Shown here: in pieces, positions 28,935 to 41,270 of the stretch
How the letters are laid out: every line of letters starts with the position of its first letter
Position numbering within the stretch: position 1 is the stretch's first letter
Assembly: GCA_030656145.1 (NCBI GenBank)
Contig: JAUSOF010000009.1
Span: 1-64,000, forward strand
DNA length: 64,000 nucleotides
Direction of reading: 5' to 3'
DNA from: Pseudomonas sp.
GTDB taxonomy: Bacteria > Pseudomonadota > Gammaproteobacteria > Pseudomonadales > Pseudomonadaceae
Made by a program: the position numbers and the translations under genes
Notes under the pieces: model-generated
Told to the model about the DNA's origin: nothing
What the model saw: only the letters and a program-made list of their open reading frames with translations
Databases searched by the model: none

Positions 28935-29388
28935 TCTCGTACTCGACGATGCCGCTCGGGGTCTTTACAACCACTACATCGCCTTCTTCCTTGCCGACCA
29001 GCGCACGAGCGATAGGCGAGCCTACCGACAGCTTGCCGAGCCTGATATCGGCCTCGTCTTCGCCAACGATCTGGTACGTCACGCTCTCGCTGGTTTCGAC
29101 ATTGGCGATTTCCACCGTGGTGCCGAAAATAACCTTGCCGGTGTGCTCAATGCTGGTGACATCGATGACCACCGCGTTCTGCAGCCGCCCCTCGATATCA
29201 CGAACCCGCGCCTCGACCATGCCCTGCTGTTCGCGGGCAGCATGGTATTCGGCGTTTTCCTTGAGGTCACCCAGCTCACGGGCGGTGCCAATATCCTGGC
29301 TAAGCTTGGGCCGCACCACCTTGGTCAGGTGCGCCAGCTCTTCTTCCAGGGCGCGCGCGCCCTGGACGGTCATCGGGTACTTAGTCAT
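28912..29388 (-). CDS. greA: Transcription elongation factor GreA
   Basis: Protein of 158 aa. N-terminal coiled coil ([21 protein letters not shown], then [18 protein letters not shown] with the conserved acidic tip) and C-terminal FKBP-like domain ([32 protein letters not shown]). Rescues backtracked RNA polymerase. Its ATG overlaps the carB TGA by four bases (ATGA), so it is translationally coupled to carB. Confidence 0.97.
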   Translation of the reverse strand: MTKYPMTVQGARALEEELAHLTKVVRPKLSQDIGTARELGDLKENAEYHAAREQQGMVEARVRDIEGRLQNAVVIDVTSIEHTGKVIFGTTVEIANVETSESVTYQIVGEDEADIRLGKLSVGSPIARALVGKEEGDVVVVKTPSGIVEYEIVEVRHI

Positions 29389-32300
29389 GCTTTAATTCCC
29401 GCGTGGAGATCCTGCAAGCGGCGCACAGTCTTCTCAGGGCCGAACTTGAGCGCTTCACAAATCGCCTCGCCAGCCGCCAACGTCGTGGTGCAGCAGATGC
29501 GATGCTGTAGCGCATTACGCCGAATGGAATAGGAGTCGGCAATCGACTGACGGCCTTCGGTGGTATTGATGATCAGGGTGACTTCGTCATTCTTGATCAT
29601 GTCGACCACATGAGGACGCCCCTCGGTCACTTTGTTTACGCGCCGTACTGGCAAGCCGGCCGCCTCGATCACCTTGGCGGTGCCCGACGTGGCAACCACC
29701 TCAAAACCCAGCTCAATCAGATTACGCGCCAACTCGGCCACCAAGGGCTTGTCGTCATCGCGCACACTGATAAAGGCACAGCCGCTATTGGGCAGGATTT
29801 CACTGGCGCCCAACTGGGCCTTGGCAAACGCCTCACCGAAGGTGTCGCCAACGCCCATGACTTCGCCGGTCGATTTCATTTCCGGACCAAGGATCGGGTC
29901 GACGCCAGGGAACTTGGCGAAGGGGAATACCGCCTCCTTGACGCTGTAGAAGTTCGGAATGATTTCCTGGGTAAAGCCGACTTCGGCCAGGGTCTTGCCG
30001 GCCATCACCCGGGCACCGAGCATGGCCAGGGAGATGCCGATGCACTTGGAGACGAACGGCACGGTACGCGAGGCGCGCGGATTGACTTCAATGACGAAGA
30101 TATCCTCGCCCTGCACGGCCATCTGTACGTTCATCAGGCCAATCACACCGAGCTCCAGGGCCATTTTCTTGACCTGGTCGCGGATTTCGTCCTGGATATG
30201 CGCCGGCAGCGAATACGGCGGCAACGAGCAGGCCGAGTCACCGGAGTGCACGCCCGCCTGCTCGATGTGCTGCATGATCGCGCCAATCACCACGGTCTCG
30301 CCGTCGCTAATGGCATCGATATCGACTTCGATGGCGCAGTTGAGGAAGTGGTCGAGCAGCACCGGGCTGTCGTTGGACACTTTCACCGCTTCGCGCATGT
30401 AGCGCTTGAGCTCTTCTTCCTGGTAGACGATTTCCATCGCCCGACCGCCCAAGACATAAGACGGACGCACCACCAGCGGATAACCGATGACCTTGGACGC
30501 CGCCAGGGCTTCGTCTTCGCTGCGCGCAGTGGCATTGGCCGGCTGACGCAAGCCCAGGCGCTGCACCATCTGCTGGAAACGCTCGCGGTCTTCGGCGCGA
30601 TCGATCGCCTCGGGGCTGGTGCCGATGATCGGCACACCGGCTTCTTCCAGGGCGCGACAGATTTTCAGCGGGGTTTGCCCGCCGTACTGCACGATCACAC
30701 CCTTGGGCTGTTCGACGCGGACGATTTCCAGTACGTCTTCCAGGGTAACCGGCTCGAAATACAGACGGTCGGAGGTGTCGTAGTCGGTGGATACAGTTTC
30801 CGGGTTGCAATTGACCATGATGGTCTCGTAACCGTCTTCACGCAGTGCCAGAGCGGCATGCACGCAGCAGTAGTCGAATTCGATACCCTGACCGATACGA
30901 TTCGGCCCGCCACCCAGAATCATGATCTTGTCACGGGTCGACGGCGCAGCCTCGCACTCTTCCTCATAGGTCGAATACATGTAGGCGGTGTCGCTGGCGA
31001 ACTCGGCAGCGCAGGTGTCGACGCGCTTGTAGACCGGCAGCACCTTGAGCTTGTGGCGATGACTACGCAGGCTCTTCTCTGACACACCCAGCAGCTTGGC
31101 CAGACGCACATCGGAGAAACCCTTGCGCTTGAGCTTGTACATCAGGTCGCGGTCAATGCTGGCCAGACCCATGGTCTTGATCTTTTCCTCGTCCTTGACC
31201 AGGTCTTCGATCTGCACCAGGAACCACTCGTCAATCCGAGTCAGCTCGAACACTTCGGCAACCGTCTTGCCCGCACGGAAGGCGTCAGCCAGGTACCAGA
31301 TGCGGTCGGCACCCGGCACGATCAACTCGCGCCGGAGGGTGCTTTCTGCATCCGGATCATTCAGATCAAGCATTGGATCGAAGCCCGAAACACCAACTTC
31401 AAGGCCACGCAACGCTTTCTGCATGGACTCCTGGAAGGTACGGCCGATGGCCATGACCTCACCGACAGATTTCATCTGCGTGGTCAGGCGGGCGTCGGCC
31501 TTGGGGAATTTCTCGAAGGCGAAACGCGGGATCTTGGTCACGACATAGTCGATGGCCGGCTCGAACGATGCCGGAGTGCGGCCACCAGTAATGTCGTTGC
31601 TCAGTTCGTCGAGGGTGTAACCCACGGCCAGCTTGGCGGCGATTCTGGCGATCGGGAAGCCGGTAGCCTTGGAGGCCAGCGCCGAGGAACGCGACACGCG
31701 CGGGTTCATCTCGATGACCACCATGCGGCCTGTATTGGGGCAGATACCAAACTGCACATTGGAGCCGCCGGTTTCCACACCAATCTCGCGCAGCACTGCC
31801 AGCGAGGCGTTACGCAGAATCTGGTATTCCTTGTCGGTCAGGGTTTGCGCTGGCGCCACGGTGATCGAGTCGCCGGTATGCACGCCCATCGGGTCGAAGT
31901 TTTCGATGGCACAGACGATGATGCAGTTGTCGTTATTATCGCGAACGACCTCCATCTCGTACTCTTTCCAGCCGATCAGCGATTCGTCGATCAACAACTC
32001 GCTGGTCGGCGACAGATCGATGCCACGGGCGCAGATCTCCTCGAACTCTTCACGGTTGTAGGCAATACCGCCGCCGGTGCCGCCCATGGTGAAGGACGGA
32101 CGAATGATGCAGGGAAAGCCGACTTTATCGAGAACGACGTAGGCTTCTTCCATGTTGTGGGCGATGCCGGAAACCGGACAAGCCAGACCGATGTCTTTCA
32201 TCGCCTTGTCGAAGCGCGAACGGTCTTCGGCCTTGTCGATGGTGTCGGCGTTAGCACCGATCATCTCCACACCAAACTTTTCCAGGACGCCGTGCTTTTC

Positions 32301-32606
32301 CAGGTCCAGGGCGCAGTTAAGCGCGGTCTGCCCACCCATGGTCGGCAGCAGGGCGTCCGGGCGCTCCTTCTCGATGATCTTGGCCACGGTCGACCACTTG
32401 ATCGGCTCGATATAGGTGGCATCGGCCATGTCCGGGTCGGTCATGATGGTGGCGGGGTTGGAGTTCACCAGGATGACGCGGTAACCCTCCTCGCGCAGAG
32501 CCTTACAGGCCTGGGCACCGGAATAGTCGAACTCGCAGGCCTGGCCGATTACGATCGGGCCAGCACCGAGGATCAGGATGCTCTTAATGTCTGTACGTTT
32601 TGGCAT
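29385..32606 (-). CDS. carB: Carbamoyl-phosphate synthase large subunit
   Basis: Protein of 1073 aa, full length. Two homologous ATP-grasp halves, each with [31 protein letters not shown] nucleotide loops; a central oligomerisation region; C-terminal MGS-like regulatory domain ([20 protein letters not shown]) that binds UMP and ornithine. Makes carbamoyl phosphate for pyrimidines and arginine with CarA. Confidence 0.98.
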   Translation of the reverse strand: MPKRTDIKSILILGAGPIVIGQACEFDYSGAQACKALREEGYRVILVNSNPATIMTDPDMADATYIEPIKWSTVAKIIEKERPDALLPTMGGQTALNCALDLEKHGVLEKFGVEMIGANADTIDKAEDRSRFDKAMKDIGLACPVSGIAHNMEEAYVVLDKVGFPCIIRPSFTMGGTGGGIAYNREEFEEICARGIDLSPTSELLIDESLIGWKEYEMEVVRDNNDNCIIVCAIENFDPMGVHTGDSITVAPAQTLTDKEYQILRNASLAVLREIGVETGGSNVQFGICPNTGRMVVIEMNPRVSRSSALASKATGFPIARIAAKLAVGYTLDELSNDITGGRTPASFEPAIDYVVTKIPRFAFEKFPKADARLTTQMKSVGEVMAIGRTFQESMQKALRGLEVGVSGFDPMLDLNDPDAESTLRRELIVPGADRIWYLADAFRAGKTVAEVFELTRIDEWFLVQIEDLVKDEEKIKTMGLASIDRDLMYKLKRKGFSDVRLAKLLGVSEKSLRSHRHKLKVLPVYKRVDTCAAEFASDTAYMYSTYEEECEAAPSTRDKIMILGGGPNRIGQGIEFDYCCVHAALALREDGYETIMVNCNPETVSTDYDTSDRLYFEPVTLEDVLEIVRVEQPKGVIVQYGGQTPLKICRALEEAGVPIIGTSPEAIDRAEDRERFQQMVQRLGLRQPANATARSEDEALAASKVIGYPLVVRPSYVLGGRAMEIVYQEEELKRYMREAVKVSNDSPVLLDHFLNCAIEVDIDAISDGETVVIGAIMQHIEQAGVHSGDSACSLPPYSLPAHIQDEIRDQVKKMALELGVIGLMNVQMAVQGEDIFVIEVNPRASRTVPFVSKCIGISLAMLGARVMAGKTLAEVGFTQEIIPNFYSVKEAVFPFAKFPGVDPILGPEMKSTGEVMGVGDTFGEAFAKAQLGASEILPNSGCAFISVRDDDKPLVAELARNLIELGFEVVATSGTAKVIEAAGLPVRRVNKVTEGRPHVVDMIKNDEVTLIINTTEGRQSIADSYSIRRNALQHRICCTTTLAAGEAICEALKFGPEKTVRRLQDLHAGIKA

Positions 32607-32731
32607 GGTATCTACTCGAATCCTTGGGGCAGCCGGCGAGACATCTTGAGGCTACTGCACCGCTAAAGCTGCACTGCGCGGCACTCACCGTCTCACCGTA
32701 CTGCAATCTACTGTCTCGTCGTTGCATTCCG

Positions 32732-32750
32732 GGCGCCTTGCCCAGGCGCC
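32732..32750 (-). terminator. GC stem-loop between carA and carB
   Basis: GGCGCCT-TGCCC-AGGCGCC, 27 bases after carA. No T-run; the 171-bp carA-carB gap holds no gene, and read-through into carB is expected. Confidence 0.5.
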
Positions 32751-32777
32751 GCTCGCTACACACTCCAGACGACTCGT

Positions 32778-33926
32778 CTATTTGCGCTTGGCCATCGCTT
32801 CAATGAAGCGGTCGAACAGTGGCGCCACATCGGCTGGACCAGGGCTCGCCTCGGGGTGACCCTGGAAGCTGAACGCATTTTTGTCGGTGCGCTCGATGCC
32901 TTGCAGGGAGCCGTCGAACAGCGACTTGTGGATCGCCCGAAGGTTGCTTGGCAGACTGGCTTCATCCACGGCGAAACCGTGGTTCTGGCTGGTGATCATC
33001 ACCACACCGCTGTCCAGATCCTGCACCGGGTGGTTGGCGCCGTGATGGCCGTGACCCATCTTCAGGGTCTTGGCGCCGGAGGCCAGAGCCAGCAGCTGGT
33101 GGCCAAGGCAGATGCCGAATACCGGAATTTCAGTTTCCAACACGTCTTTGATCGCAGCAATGGCGTAATCGCATGGCTCCGGATCACCAGGACCGTTTGA
33201 CAAGAACACGCCATCAGGATTCAGCGCCAACACGTCGGCAGCGGGCGTTTGCGCCGGCACCACTGTCACCCGGCAGCCACGCTCAACCAGCATGCGCAAG
33301 ATGTTCCACTTGACCCCATAGTCATAAGCCACCACGTGGTACTTCAGCTCGCTAGCTGGAATTTCCAGATGGTTATCACCCTGCAGATTCCACACCGTAG
33401 AGCGCCACTCGTAGGGCTTGGCACAGCTGACCACTTTGGCCAGGTCCATGCCCTTGAGGCCTGGAAAGCTGCGCGCCAGCTCCAGGGCTTTCTCGTCGGT
33501 GGCGTCATCACCGACCAGAATGCAGCCATTCTGCGAACCTTTCTCACGCAGAATGCGGGTCAGGCGACGGGTATCGATGCCGGCGATGGCGACCGTACCG
33601 TTTTCTTTCAGGTACTCATCCAGCGGCTGCTTGCTGCGCCAGTTACTGGCGATAAGCGGCAGATCGCGAATGATCAAACCGGCAGCCCAGACCCGATCGG
33701 ACTCGGCATCTTCCGGCGTGGTGCCGGTATTGCCGATGTGCGGATAGGTCAGGGTAACGATTTGCTGGGCATAGGAAGGATCGGTGAGGATTTCCTGATA
33801 GCCGGTCATGGCGGTGTTGAAAACCACCTCTCCAATAGTTTGGCCATCGGCACCGATGGCCTCGCCGCGAAAAATGCTGCCATCAGCAAGGGCCAGAATG
33901 GCAGGTTTAAGGGCTGGCTTACTCAA
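32778..33926 (-). CDS. carA: Carbamoyl-phosphate synthase small subunit
   Basis: Protein of 382 aa from TTG 33926 ([17 protein letters not shown]), with GGAGG five bases upstream; the longer open frame has no basis. N-terminal CPSase domain, then a class I glutamine amidotransferase: nucleophile Cys in [11 protein letters not shown], and the His/Glu pair in [12 protein letters not shown]. Supplies ammonia to CarB. A terminator-like hairpin and a small overlapping leader frame stand directly upstream. Confidence 0.96.
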   Translation of the reverse strand: MSKPALKPAILALADGSIFRGEAIGADGQTIGEVVFNTAMTGYQEILTDPSYAQQIVTLTYPHIGNTGTTPEDAESDRVWAAGLIIRDLPLIASNWRSKQPLDEYLKENGTVAIAGIDTRRLTRILREKGSQNGCILVGDDATDEKALELARSFPGLKGMDLAKVVSCAKPYEWRSTVWNLQGDNHLEIPASELKYHVVAYDYGVKWNILRMLVERGCRVTVVPAQTPAADVLALNPDGVFLSNGPGDPEPCDYAIAAIKDVLETEIPVFGICLGHQLLALASGAKTLKMGHGHHGANHPVQDLDSGVVMITSQNHGFAVDEASLPSNLRAIHKSLFDGSLQGIERTDKNAFSFQGHPEASPGPADVAPLFDRFIEAMAKRK

Positions 33927-34020
33927 GAAAACCTCCGTAGATAAAAGCTTGAAGCAAACGCAGATTGTAAAAAAGCGGGATGACGTACCGACCGTCACCC
34001 CGCTTTTTTATATGATTCAT
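33919..34020 (-). CDS. Possible 33-codon carA leader peptide
   Basis: ATG 34020 opens a 33-codon frame that runs through the terminator-like hairpin and stops at TAA 33921-33919, just inside the carA start (carA TTG begins at 33926 in another frame). The peptide begins [12 protein letters not shown] and has no family match I know. No strong ribosome site precedes it. P. aeruginosa carAB is reported to be controlled through a leader; whether this is its equivalent is inference. Confidence 0.35.
   Translation of the reverse strand: MNHIKKRGDGRYVIPLFYNLRLLQAFIYGGFLE
33969..34009 (-). terminator. Rho-independent terminator / possible carA attenuator
   Basis: Minus strand: AAAAAAGCGGG-GTGACG, loop, CGTCAT-CCCGCTTTTTT, a strong stem with a T-run, 128 bases past dapB and 43 bases before carA. 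It may end the dapB transcript or act as an attenuator in the carA leader. A smaller hairpin TTTAGTG-GACA-CACTAAA lies at 34032-34049. Confidence 0.88.
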
Positions 34021-34136
34021 TCTGCGCAACTTTTAGTGGACACACTAAAGCGGGAAGCCTACAGGAAAGTGCCTTTTTGGTCCACCGCCAAATGCGATTT
34101 ACTCCTAGCCAGAATGAGAGTGTCCGACGAACCGCC

Positions 34137-35024
<888 letters not shown>

Positions 35025-35028
35025 TTAT

Positions 35029-36156
35029 TCACACGTCGCCAAAGAAGCGCTTCACACCCTCAAACCAACCACTGGCCTTCGGCGAATGCCGGGTATCGCC
35101 TTGCAGGGTCTTGCGAAACTCTTCAAGCAGCTCGCGCTGACGCCGATCCAGGCTGACCGGGGTTTCTAGCGCCACCCGACACATCAGGTCGCCAGCACCG
35201 CCACCGCGCACCGGCGCCACGCCTTTACCGCGCAAACGGAACAGCTTGCCGGTCTGCGTGCCTTCCGGAATCTTCAGCTTGACCCGGCCATCCAGGGTCG
35301 GCACTTCGAGCTCGCCGCCCAACGCCGCATCGGCGAAGCTGATCGGCACCTCGCAATACAAGTGCTTGCCGTCGCGCTGGAAGATCGCGTGCTCACGCAC
35401 ATTGACCACCACATACAGGTCGCCCGCAGGACCACCCATCGCGCCCGCCTCGCCTTCGCCGGACAGACGAATACGGTCACCGGTATCGACACCAGGCGGC
35501 ACCTTCACCGACAGGGTCTTGTGCTCCTCCACTCGACCATGACCATGACAAGATCCGCACGGGTCGGTAATCATCTTGCCGCTGCCATGGCAACGCGGGC
35601 AGGTCTGCTGCACCGAGAAGAAGCCCTGCTGCATGCGCACCTGACCGATACCGCCGCAGGTGGTACAGGTCACAGGCGAGGTGCCTTTCTTCGCACCAGA
35701 GCCTTCGCAGACTTTGCAATTGACCAGGGTCGGCACACGGATATTGACCGTAGTACCGCGCACAGCCTCTTCCAGATCAAGCTCCAGGGTGTAGCGCAAA
35801 TCGCTGCCACGCTGGGCACCGCCACGCTGACCGCCACGACCGCCCGCGCCGCCGAAGAAGTCGCTGAACACATCACCGAAAATATCGGAGAAGTTGGCTC
35901 CACCCGGACCACCGCCGCCGCCCATCTGCGGATCTACACCGGCATGGCCGTACTGGTCGTAGGCCGCACGCTTGCCGGCATCAGACAATACTTCGTAGGC
36001 CTCGTTGGCATCCTTGAACATATCTTCCGACGCTTTATCGTCGGGATTACGGTCCGGGTGGTGCTTCATCGCCAGGCGCCGGTAAGCCTTTTTCAGCTCC
36101 GCTTCGCTCGCGCCGCGCTCGACACCCAGCACTTCGTAATAGTCACGTTTAGCCAT
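35029..36156 (-). CDS. dnaJ: Chaperone DnaJ (Hsp40)
   Basis: Protein of 375 aa. J-domain with HPD ([15 protein letters not shown]), Gly/Phe-rich linker ([16 protein letters not shown]), four CxxCxGxG zinc repeats between ~140 and 210 ([32 protein letters not shown]), then substrate-binding C-terminal domains. Co-chaperone of DnaK; operon grpE-dnaK-dnaJ. Confidence 0.98.
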   Translation of the reverse strand: MAKRDYYEVLGVERGASEAELKKAYRRLAMKHHPDRNPDDKASEDMFKDANEAYEVLSDAGKRAAYDQYGHAGVDPQMGGGGGPGGANFSDIFGDVFSDFFGGAGGRGGQRGGAQRGSDLRYTLELDLEEAVRGTTVNIRVPTLVNCKVCEGSGAKKGTSPVTCTTCGGIGQVRMQQGFFSVQQTCPRCHGSGKMITDPCGSCHGHGRVEEHKTLSVKVPPGVDTGDRIRLSGEGEAGAMGGPAGDLYVVVNVREHAIFQRDGKHLYCEVPISFADAALGGELEVPTLDGRVKLKIPEGTQTGKLFRLRGKGVAPVRGGGAGDLMCRVALETPVSLDRRQRELLEEFRKTLQGDTRHSPKASGWFEGVKRFFGDV

Positions 36157-36197
36157 AAGTCTTCAACACCTTGAAATCGTCTACTCCAGACACGCAA

Positions 36198-36219
36198 ACG
36201 CGGGAGCAAGCTCCCGCGT
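36198..36219 (-). terminator. REP-like stem-loop between dnaK and dnaJ
   Basis: ACGCGGGAGC-AA-GCTCCCGCGT, a perfect 10-bp stem with the core of Pseudomonas REP elements. Lies between dnaK and dnaJ; no T-run. Likely lowers or stabilises dnaJ relative to dnaK mRNA. Confidence 0.65.
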
Positions 36220-36278
36220 GGCGGATCGTGCCGAACGCAACTTGCGTCGCGCCTGGCCAGAGCGGTATAAGCTCGCGC

Positions 36279-38192
36279 TTATTTGTTTTCCTTGACCTCT
36301 TCGAACTCCGCGTCGACTACGTCGTCGCCAGCGCCCTGAGTATCATCAGCACCCTGGGCAGCACCCGGCTGCGGTTGCTCGGCATACATCTTTTGCGCCA
36401 GCGGAGTAGTAGCTTCGGACAGGGCATTGATCTTGGCTTCGATAGTCGCCTTGTCATCACCCTTGATCGCCGCTTCCAGCTCGCCCAAGGCTTTTTCGAT
36501 TGCGACTTTCTCGTCCGCGGTGACCTTGTCGCCCGCTTCAGTGATCATCTTGCGGGTGGCATGCACCAACTGATCGCCCTGGTTACGTGCGGTCGCCAAC
36601 TCTTCGAACTTGCGATCTTCCTCGGCATTGACCTCGGCATCGCGGACCATCTGCTGAATTTCTTCTTCAGACAGGCCGGAGTTGGCCTTGATCACGATCG
36701 ACTGGGTCTTGCCAGTAGCCTTGTCTTTAGCGCCTACGTGCAAGATGCCGTTTGCATCGATATCGAAGGTTACTTCGATCTGCGGTACGCCACGCGGAGC
36801 CGGCGGAATCTCGGCCAGGTCAAACTTGCCCAGCGACTTGTTACCGCTGGCCTGCTTGCGCTCGCCCTGCAGCACATGAATGGTCACCGCGCCCTGGTTG
36901 TCATCGGCAGTCGAGAACACCTGCGATTTCTTGGTCGGAATCGTGGTGTTTTTCTCGATCAGCGCAGTCATCACGCCGCCCATGGTTTCGATACCCAGGG
37001 TCAGCGGCGACACGTCGAGCAGCAGCACGTCTTTCACGTCACCCGACAATACGGCGCCCTGGATAGCAGCACCCATGGCTACAGCTTCGTCCGGGTTGAC
37101 GTCCTTGCGCGCTTCCTTACCGAAGAAATCGGTAACCAGCTTCTGTACCAGCGGCATACGCGTCTGACCACCGACCAGAATCACGTCGTTGATCTTGGCC
37201 ACGTCGATACCGGCGTCTTTCAGAGCAATGCGGCACGGTTCGATAGTGCGCTGCACCAGGTCTTCAACCAGCGACTCCAGCTTGGCGCGCGAAATTTTCA
37301 CGTTCAAGTGCTTGGGGCCAGTGGCATCTGCAGTGATGTACGGCAGATTGACATCGGTCTGCTGGCTCGAGGACAGCTCGATCTTGGCTTTTTCAGCGGC
37401 TTCTTTCAGGCGCTGCATGGCCAGCGGGTCACCCTTGAGGTTCATCCCGCTTTCTTTCTTGAACTCGTCGACCAGGTAGTCGATCAGGCGAATGTCAAAG
37501 TCTTCGCCGCCGAGGAAGGTGTCACCGTTGGTGGCCAACACTTCGAACTGGTGCTCGCCATCGACTTCGGCGATCTCGATCACCGACACGTCGAACGTAC
37601 CGCCACCCAGGTCATAAACGATCACGGTGTGATCGCCCCTGGACTTGTCCATGCCGTACGCCAGCGCAGCCGCGGTTGGCTCGTTGATGATGCGCTTGAC
37701 GTCCAGACCGGCGATGCGACCGGCGTCTTTAGTCGCTTGGCGCTGACTGTCGTTGAAGTAGGCCGGCACGGTGATGACCGCCTCGGTCACTGGCTCGCCG
37801 AGGTAGTCTTCGGCGGTCTTCTTCATCTTCTTCAGAATTTCAGCCGAGATTTGTGGCGGCGCCATTTTCTGGCCGTTCACTTCAACCCAGGCGTCACCGT
37901 TATCAGCCTTGACGATCTTGTACGGCACCATCTGGATGTCTTTCTGTACAACGTCTTCCTCGAAGCGACGACCGATCAAACGCTTCACCGCGTACAGGGT
38001 GTTGTGCGGATTGGTCACAGCCTGGCGCTTGGCCGACTGACCGACGAGGATCTCACCGTCGTTGGCATAAGCAACGATCGACGGCGTGGTGCGAGTGCCT
38101 TCGGCATTCTCGATGACCTTGACGTTGCCGTTTTCCAGAATGGAGACACACGAGTTGGTGGTCCCCAGGTCGATACCGATAATTCTGCCCAT
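36279..38192 (-). CDS. dnaK: Chaperone DnaK (Hsp70)
   Basis: Protein of 637 aa from the third of three consecutive ATG codons (38192), which has GGGAG at eight bases; the first two lie too close to it. Actin-like ATPase domain ([34 protein letters not shown]), substrate domain, helical lid and the C-terminal EEVKENK tail. Confidence 0.98.
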   Translation of the reverse strand: MGRIIGIDLGTTNSCVSILENGNVKVIENAEGTRTTPSIVAYANDGEILVGQSAKRQAVTNPHNTLYAVKRLIGRRFEEDVVQKDIQMVPYKIVKADNGDAWVEVNGQKMAPPQISAEILKKMKKTAEDYLGEPVTEAVITVPAYFNDSQRQATKDAGRIAGLDVKRIINEPTAAALAYGMDKSRGDHTVIVYDLGGGTFDVSVIEIAEVDGEHQFEVLATNGDTFLGGEDFDIRLIDYLVDEFKKESGMNLKGDPLAMQRLKEAAEKAKIELSSSQQTDVNLPYITADATGPKHLNVKISRAKLESLVEDLVQRTIEPCRIALKDAGIDVAKINDVILVGGQTRMPLVQKLVTDFFGKEARKDVNPDEAVAMGAAIQGAVLSGDVKDVLLLDVSPLTLGIETMGGVMTALIEKNTTIPTKKSQVFSTADDNQGAVTIHVLQGERKQASGNKSLGKFDLAEIPPAPRGVPQIEVTFDIDANGILHVGAKDKATGKTQSIVIKANSGLSEEEIQQMVRDAEVNAEEDRKFEELATARNQGDQLVHATRKMITEAGDKVTADEKVAIEKALGELEAAIKGDDKATIEAKINALSEATTPLAQKMYAEQPQPGAAQGADDTQGAGDDVVDAEFEEVKENK

Positions 38193-38292
38193 CATCATTC
38201 TCCCGAAACTTTGATATTTCCGCCGCTGCGCTCTGTCAGCCGCGGTAGCATTAAAACGCTTGACTCATAAAATGGGGGCTGATCGCCGAATT

Positions 38293-38862
38293 TCAAGCCT
38301 GCTCATCGATAGACGGCGGAACTTCGGCTGGCGCCTTGCTGACCACCACCATTGCCGGGCGCAGCAGCCGACCGTTGAGCAGATAGCCCTTCTGGAACAC
38401 CTTGAGCACGCTGTTTGGCTCTACATGGGTGCTTTCCTGCATGGCCATGGCCTGGTGATGCTCAGGATTAAACGGCGCACCATGCGGATCAACGACTTCC
38501 AGCTGATAGCGTTTCAAGGTGTCCTGGAACAGCTTCAACGTCAGCTCCATACCCTCGCGCACCGCCTTGATCGCCTCGTCATTCGGGCTCGACAGCTCGA
38601 GACCGCGCTCGAGACTATCGACCACCGGCAGCAGGTCGTTGGCGAACTTTTCCAAAGCGAACTTGTGCGCCTTCTCAATATCCTGCTCGGCGCGACGACG
38701 CACGTTCTGCAGGTCAGCCGCCATGCGCAGAGCCTGATCCTGAGCGGCAGCCAGCTCTTCTTCCAACACCTGAATGCGAGCATCCAGCTGATCGTTCGAG
38801 TCCATTTCGGCACCAGGCGCTACTTCTGGCAGCTGGGTATCGCGAGTCTGTTCGTCAGCCAT
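38293..38862 (-). CDS. grpE: Nucleotide exchange factor GrpE
   Basis: Protein of 189 aa. Acidic N-terminus, long helix ([28 protein letters not shown]), and the beta domain with [10 protein letters not shown] and [23 protein letters not shown]. Releases ADP from DnaK. First gene of the heat-shock operon, 100 bases upstream of dnaK, preceded by a sigma-32 promoter. Confidence 0.97.
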   Translation of the reverse strand: MADEQTRDTQLPEVAPGAEMDSNDQLDARIQVLEEELAAAQDQALRMAADLQNVRRRAEQDIEKAHKFALEKFANDLLPVVDSLERGLELSSPNDEAIKAVREGMELTLKLFQDTLKRYQLEVVDPHGAPFNPEHHQAMAMQESTHVEPNSVLKVFQKGYLLNGRLLRPAMVVVSKAPAEVPPSIDEQA

Positions 38863-38913
38863 GCGTTTCTCCTCTAAAAATTCGACGCCAGCCTAAACTC
38901 GCGCCCTGCCGCC

Positions 38914-38942
38914 TATATGGGGACAAAATCCGCAGCTTCAAG
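38914..38942 (-). promoter_or_regulatory. Sigma-32 (RpoH) promoter of grpE-dnaK-dnaJ
   Basis: Minus strand: CTTGAAG (-35), 13-base spacer, CCCCATATA (-10). This is within one base of the heat-shock consensus CTTGAAA / CCCCATnT and 52 bases upstream of grpE. Confidence 0.9.
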
Positions 38943-38976
38943 TGCAGCACAAGGATTGCCAGCCACGAAATAAACA

Positions 38977-38992
38977 CTGTATAAATATACAC
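38977..38992 (+). promoter_or_regulatory. LexA box of recN
   Basis: CTGT-ATAAATAT-ACAC matches the LexA operator CTGT-N8-ACAG except for the last base, and has the AT-rich core. It lies 24 bases before the recN start codon, as expected for an SOS-repressed gene. Confidence 0.8.
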
Positions 38993-39015
38993 ATCGAAGA
39001 TCTGGAGGCCTCGCC

Positions 39016-40689
39016 ATGCTGGTGCACCTGTCCGTACACAACTACGCCATCGTTGAACACCTCGACCTGGAGCTGGACAGCGGCATGAGCGTCATCAGCG
39101 GCGAAACCGGCGCCGGTAAATCGATCATGCTCGACGCCCTCGGCCTCTGCCTCGGGGATCGCGCCGACAGCGGCGTGGTGCGCCCCGGGGCCGACAAGGC
39201 GGACATTCTGGCCAGCTTCGACTTGGGCGACATCCCGGAAGCGCGCACCTGGCTGGCTGAGCGCGACCTTGACCACGACGGCCCATGCATCATGCGTCGA
39301 GTGATCACTGCAGAAGGTCGCTCACGCGGCTACATCAATGGCTCACCCTGCCCCCAAGGCGACCTCAAGGCCCTCGGCGAGCTGCTGATCGATATCCACA
39401 GCCAGCACGAACACCAGTCCCTGCTCAAGGCCGAAACCCACCGCCGCCTGCTCGACGAGTATGCCGGAAGCCAGGAATTGGCGCGCCAGGTGCAACTGGC
39501 CGCCCAGCGCTGGAAACAAACCCGCAGTGAGCTGCAGCGCCTGTCCAGCATCGGCGACGAGCAACGCTCACGCCACCAGCTGCTCAGCTATCAGCTTGAA
39601 GAACTGGACAGCCTGGCCCTGGGCGAAAACGAACTGCAACAACTGGAGCAGGAACACAAAAACCTGACCAACGCTGAAAGCCTGCTCAGCGCCTGCCGCC
39701 TGGTGATCGAGCAGTGCAGCGAGAACGACGCAGGTAACGTGCTCTCGGCATTGACCGCCAGCCTCACCCGCTTGGGCACTTTTCAGGGTCAACCGAGCGC
39801 CTTGAGCGAAGCGACCAACCTGCTGGCCAGCGCACAAATCCAGGTGGAAGAAGCCGTCGGTGAACTCAACCGCTTTCTCGATCACTTCGACGCCGATCCC
39901 GAGCGCCTGCGACAGATGGAGGAACGCATGGATGCGATCTATACCCTGGCCCGCAAGCACCGCATTCAGCCCAGCGAACTGATTGCCATGCAGCAGCAAC
40001 TGTTCGAGGAGCTGGAAAGCCTCAATGCCGACGATCAAGCCGCCGAACGCCTGGACGATGAACTGGCCGCGTTCGAGCGCCACTACCAGGAAAAGGCCAG
40101 CGAACTCAGCATCATGCGCCACCGCGCAGCCAGCGAACTGGCCACTGCGGTAGAACTGGAAATGCAGAATCTGGGCATGCCGGGCGGCCGCTTCAACATC
40201 AAACTGAGCGTGAACAACAATAGCGAGCCACACCCCAACGGCCTCGAACAGCTGGAATTCCTGGTCAGCGCTAACCCTGGACAACCACTCAAGACCCTGG
40301 CCAAGGTCGCTTCTGGCGGTGAGCTGTCGCGCATCAGCCTGGCAATCCAGGTGATCACCGCACAAACCTCTCGCGTACCGACCCTGGTATTCGACGAAGT
40401 TGACGTCGGCATTGGCGGCCCTACCGCTGAAGTGGTCGGGCAACTGCTGCGCCGCCTCGGTGATCGCGGACAGGTACTGACCGTCACCCACCTGCCTCAA
40501 GTGGCCGCCCAGGGCCATCAGCACCTGTTCGTACACAAGGCGCGCGACAGCGATGCCACCCGCACAGCCGTGAGCAAGCTGGATAGAAACCAGCGCATCG
40601 AAGAAATCGCCCGCATGCTGGGTGGCGTCGACCTGACCGAAGAGTCACTGGCCCATGCCCGACAGATGGTCAGCAGCGCCCAGGCATAA
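39016..40689 (+). CDS. recN: DNA repair protein RecN
   Basis: Protein of 557 aa, SMC-like. N-terminal Walker A GETGAGKS, long coiled coils in the middle, C-terminal ABC signature ASGGELSRISLAIQ, Walker B TLVFDEVDVGIGG and the LTVTHLPQVAAQGHQH loop. Holds broken DNA ends for recombinational repair; SOS-induced through the LexA box just upstream. Confidence 0.98.
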   Translation: MLVHLSVHNYAIVEHLDLELDSGMSVISGETGAGKSIMLDALGLCLGDRADSGVVRPGADKADILASFDLGDIPEARTWLAERDLDHDGPCIMRRVITAEGRSRGYINGSPCPQGDLKALGELLIDIHSQHEHQSLLKAETHRRLLDEYAGSQELARQVQLAAQRWKQTRSELQRLSSIGDEQRSRHQLLSYQLEELDSLALGENELQQLEQEHKNLTNAESLLSACRLVIEQCSENDAGNVLSALTASLTRLGTFQGQPSALSEATNLLASAQIQVEEAVGELNRFLDHFDADPERLRQMEERMDAIYTLARKHRIQPSELIAMQQQLFEELESLNADDQAAERLDDELAAFERHYQEKASELSIMRHRAASELATAVELEMQNLGMPGGRFNIKLSVNNNSEPHPNGLEQLEFLVSANPGQPLKTLAKVASGGELSRISLAIQVITAQTSRVPTLVFDEVDVGIGGPTAEVVGQLLRRLGDRGQVLTVTHLPQVAAQGHQHLFVHKARDSDATRTAVSKLDRNQRIEEIARMLGGVDLTEESLAHARQMVSSAQA

Positions 40690-41220
40690 CGGATGGCGCT
40701 GCACCAATATCGTGTTGCATGGCAGATTCAGACCTAAGCCCTTTTTGCATAGCTGGCAACGGGCAGGGTGACGCGGGGCCGCCCAGGCCGTGCGCACCAA
40801 CGCAGGCAACGAACACGGGTGCGCACGGCGCACCCTACAGACCCAGGCCACCTCAAATGCGGTGGCAATAACTGAACGCCACACGCCATTGGTACATAGC
40901 CTAGCGGGTGCCCGCAGCAATAAAGTCATGCCTGAGATAGACACTGAAGAGACGCTCAGCGCCTGCAGAAGCCCCGCCGTCCATACGACGGGGGATATCC
41001 CATCAAACTAAAAATAACTCACTGTTTTATATATAGAAATTAAATCAGAACATGAACTCTGTAGGAGCCAGCTTGCTGGCGATCTTTGCAGATCAAAGGC
41101 ATCGCCGGACCGTAGCAAGGGCTACGCCCCCAAGTGCTCACGGCCTCTACGCGACAGCGCGGTGCCTGGACGCCCCCTGCAGGTTCTGCTGCATGCAACA
41201 CAGAACCGTGGCATAACAAA
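40690..41220. other. Gene-free stretch with short Pseudomonas repeats
   Basis: No coding region. It holds a GGGTGCGCACGGCGCACCCT-type palindrome (40817-40838), an AT-rich patch near 41010-41050, and a REP core listed separately. Nothing else recognisable. Confidence 0.6.
41061..41083 (+). repeat. REP element
   Basis: GTAGGAGCCAGCTTGCTGGC followed by GAT is a typical Pseudomonas REP sequence (GTnGGAGCnnGCTTGCTnGCGA). A fragment ATCGCCGG downstream (41100-41107) could be the remains of an inverted partner. Confidence 0.75.
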
Positions 41221-41252
41221 GAATAAAGGCGACCCGTGGGTCGCCTTTATTC
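41221..41252. terminator. Bidirectional terminator at the end of fur
   Basis: GAATAAAGGCGACCC-GT-GGGTCGCCTTTATTC: a perfect 15-bp stem with A/T flanks on both sides, 19 bases after fur. Confidence 0.9.
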
Positions 41253-41270
41253 ATACCTCGCTGTATGCGC

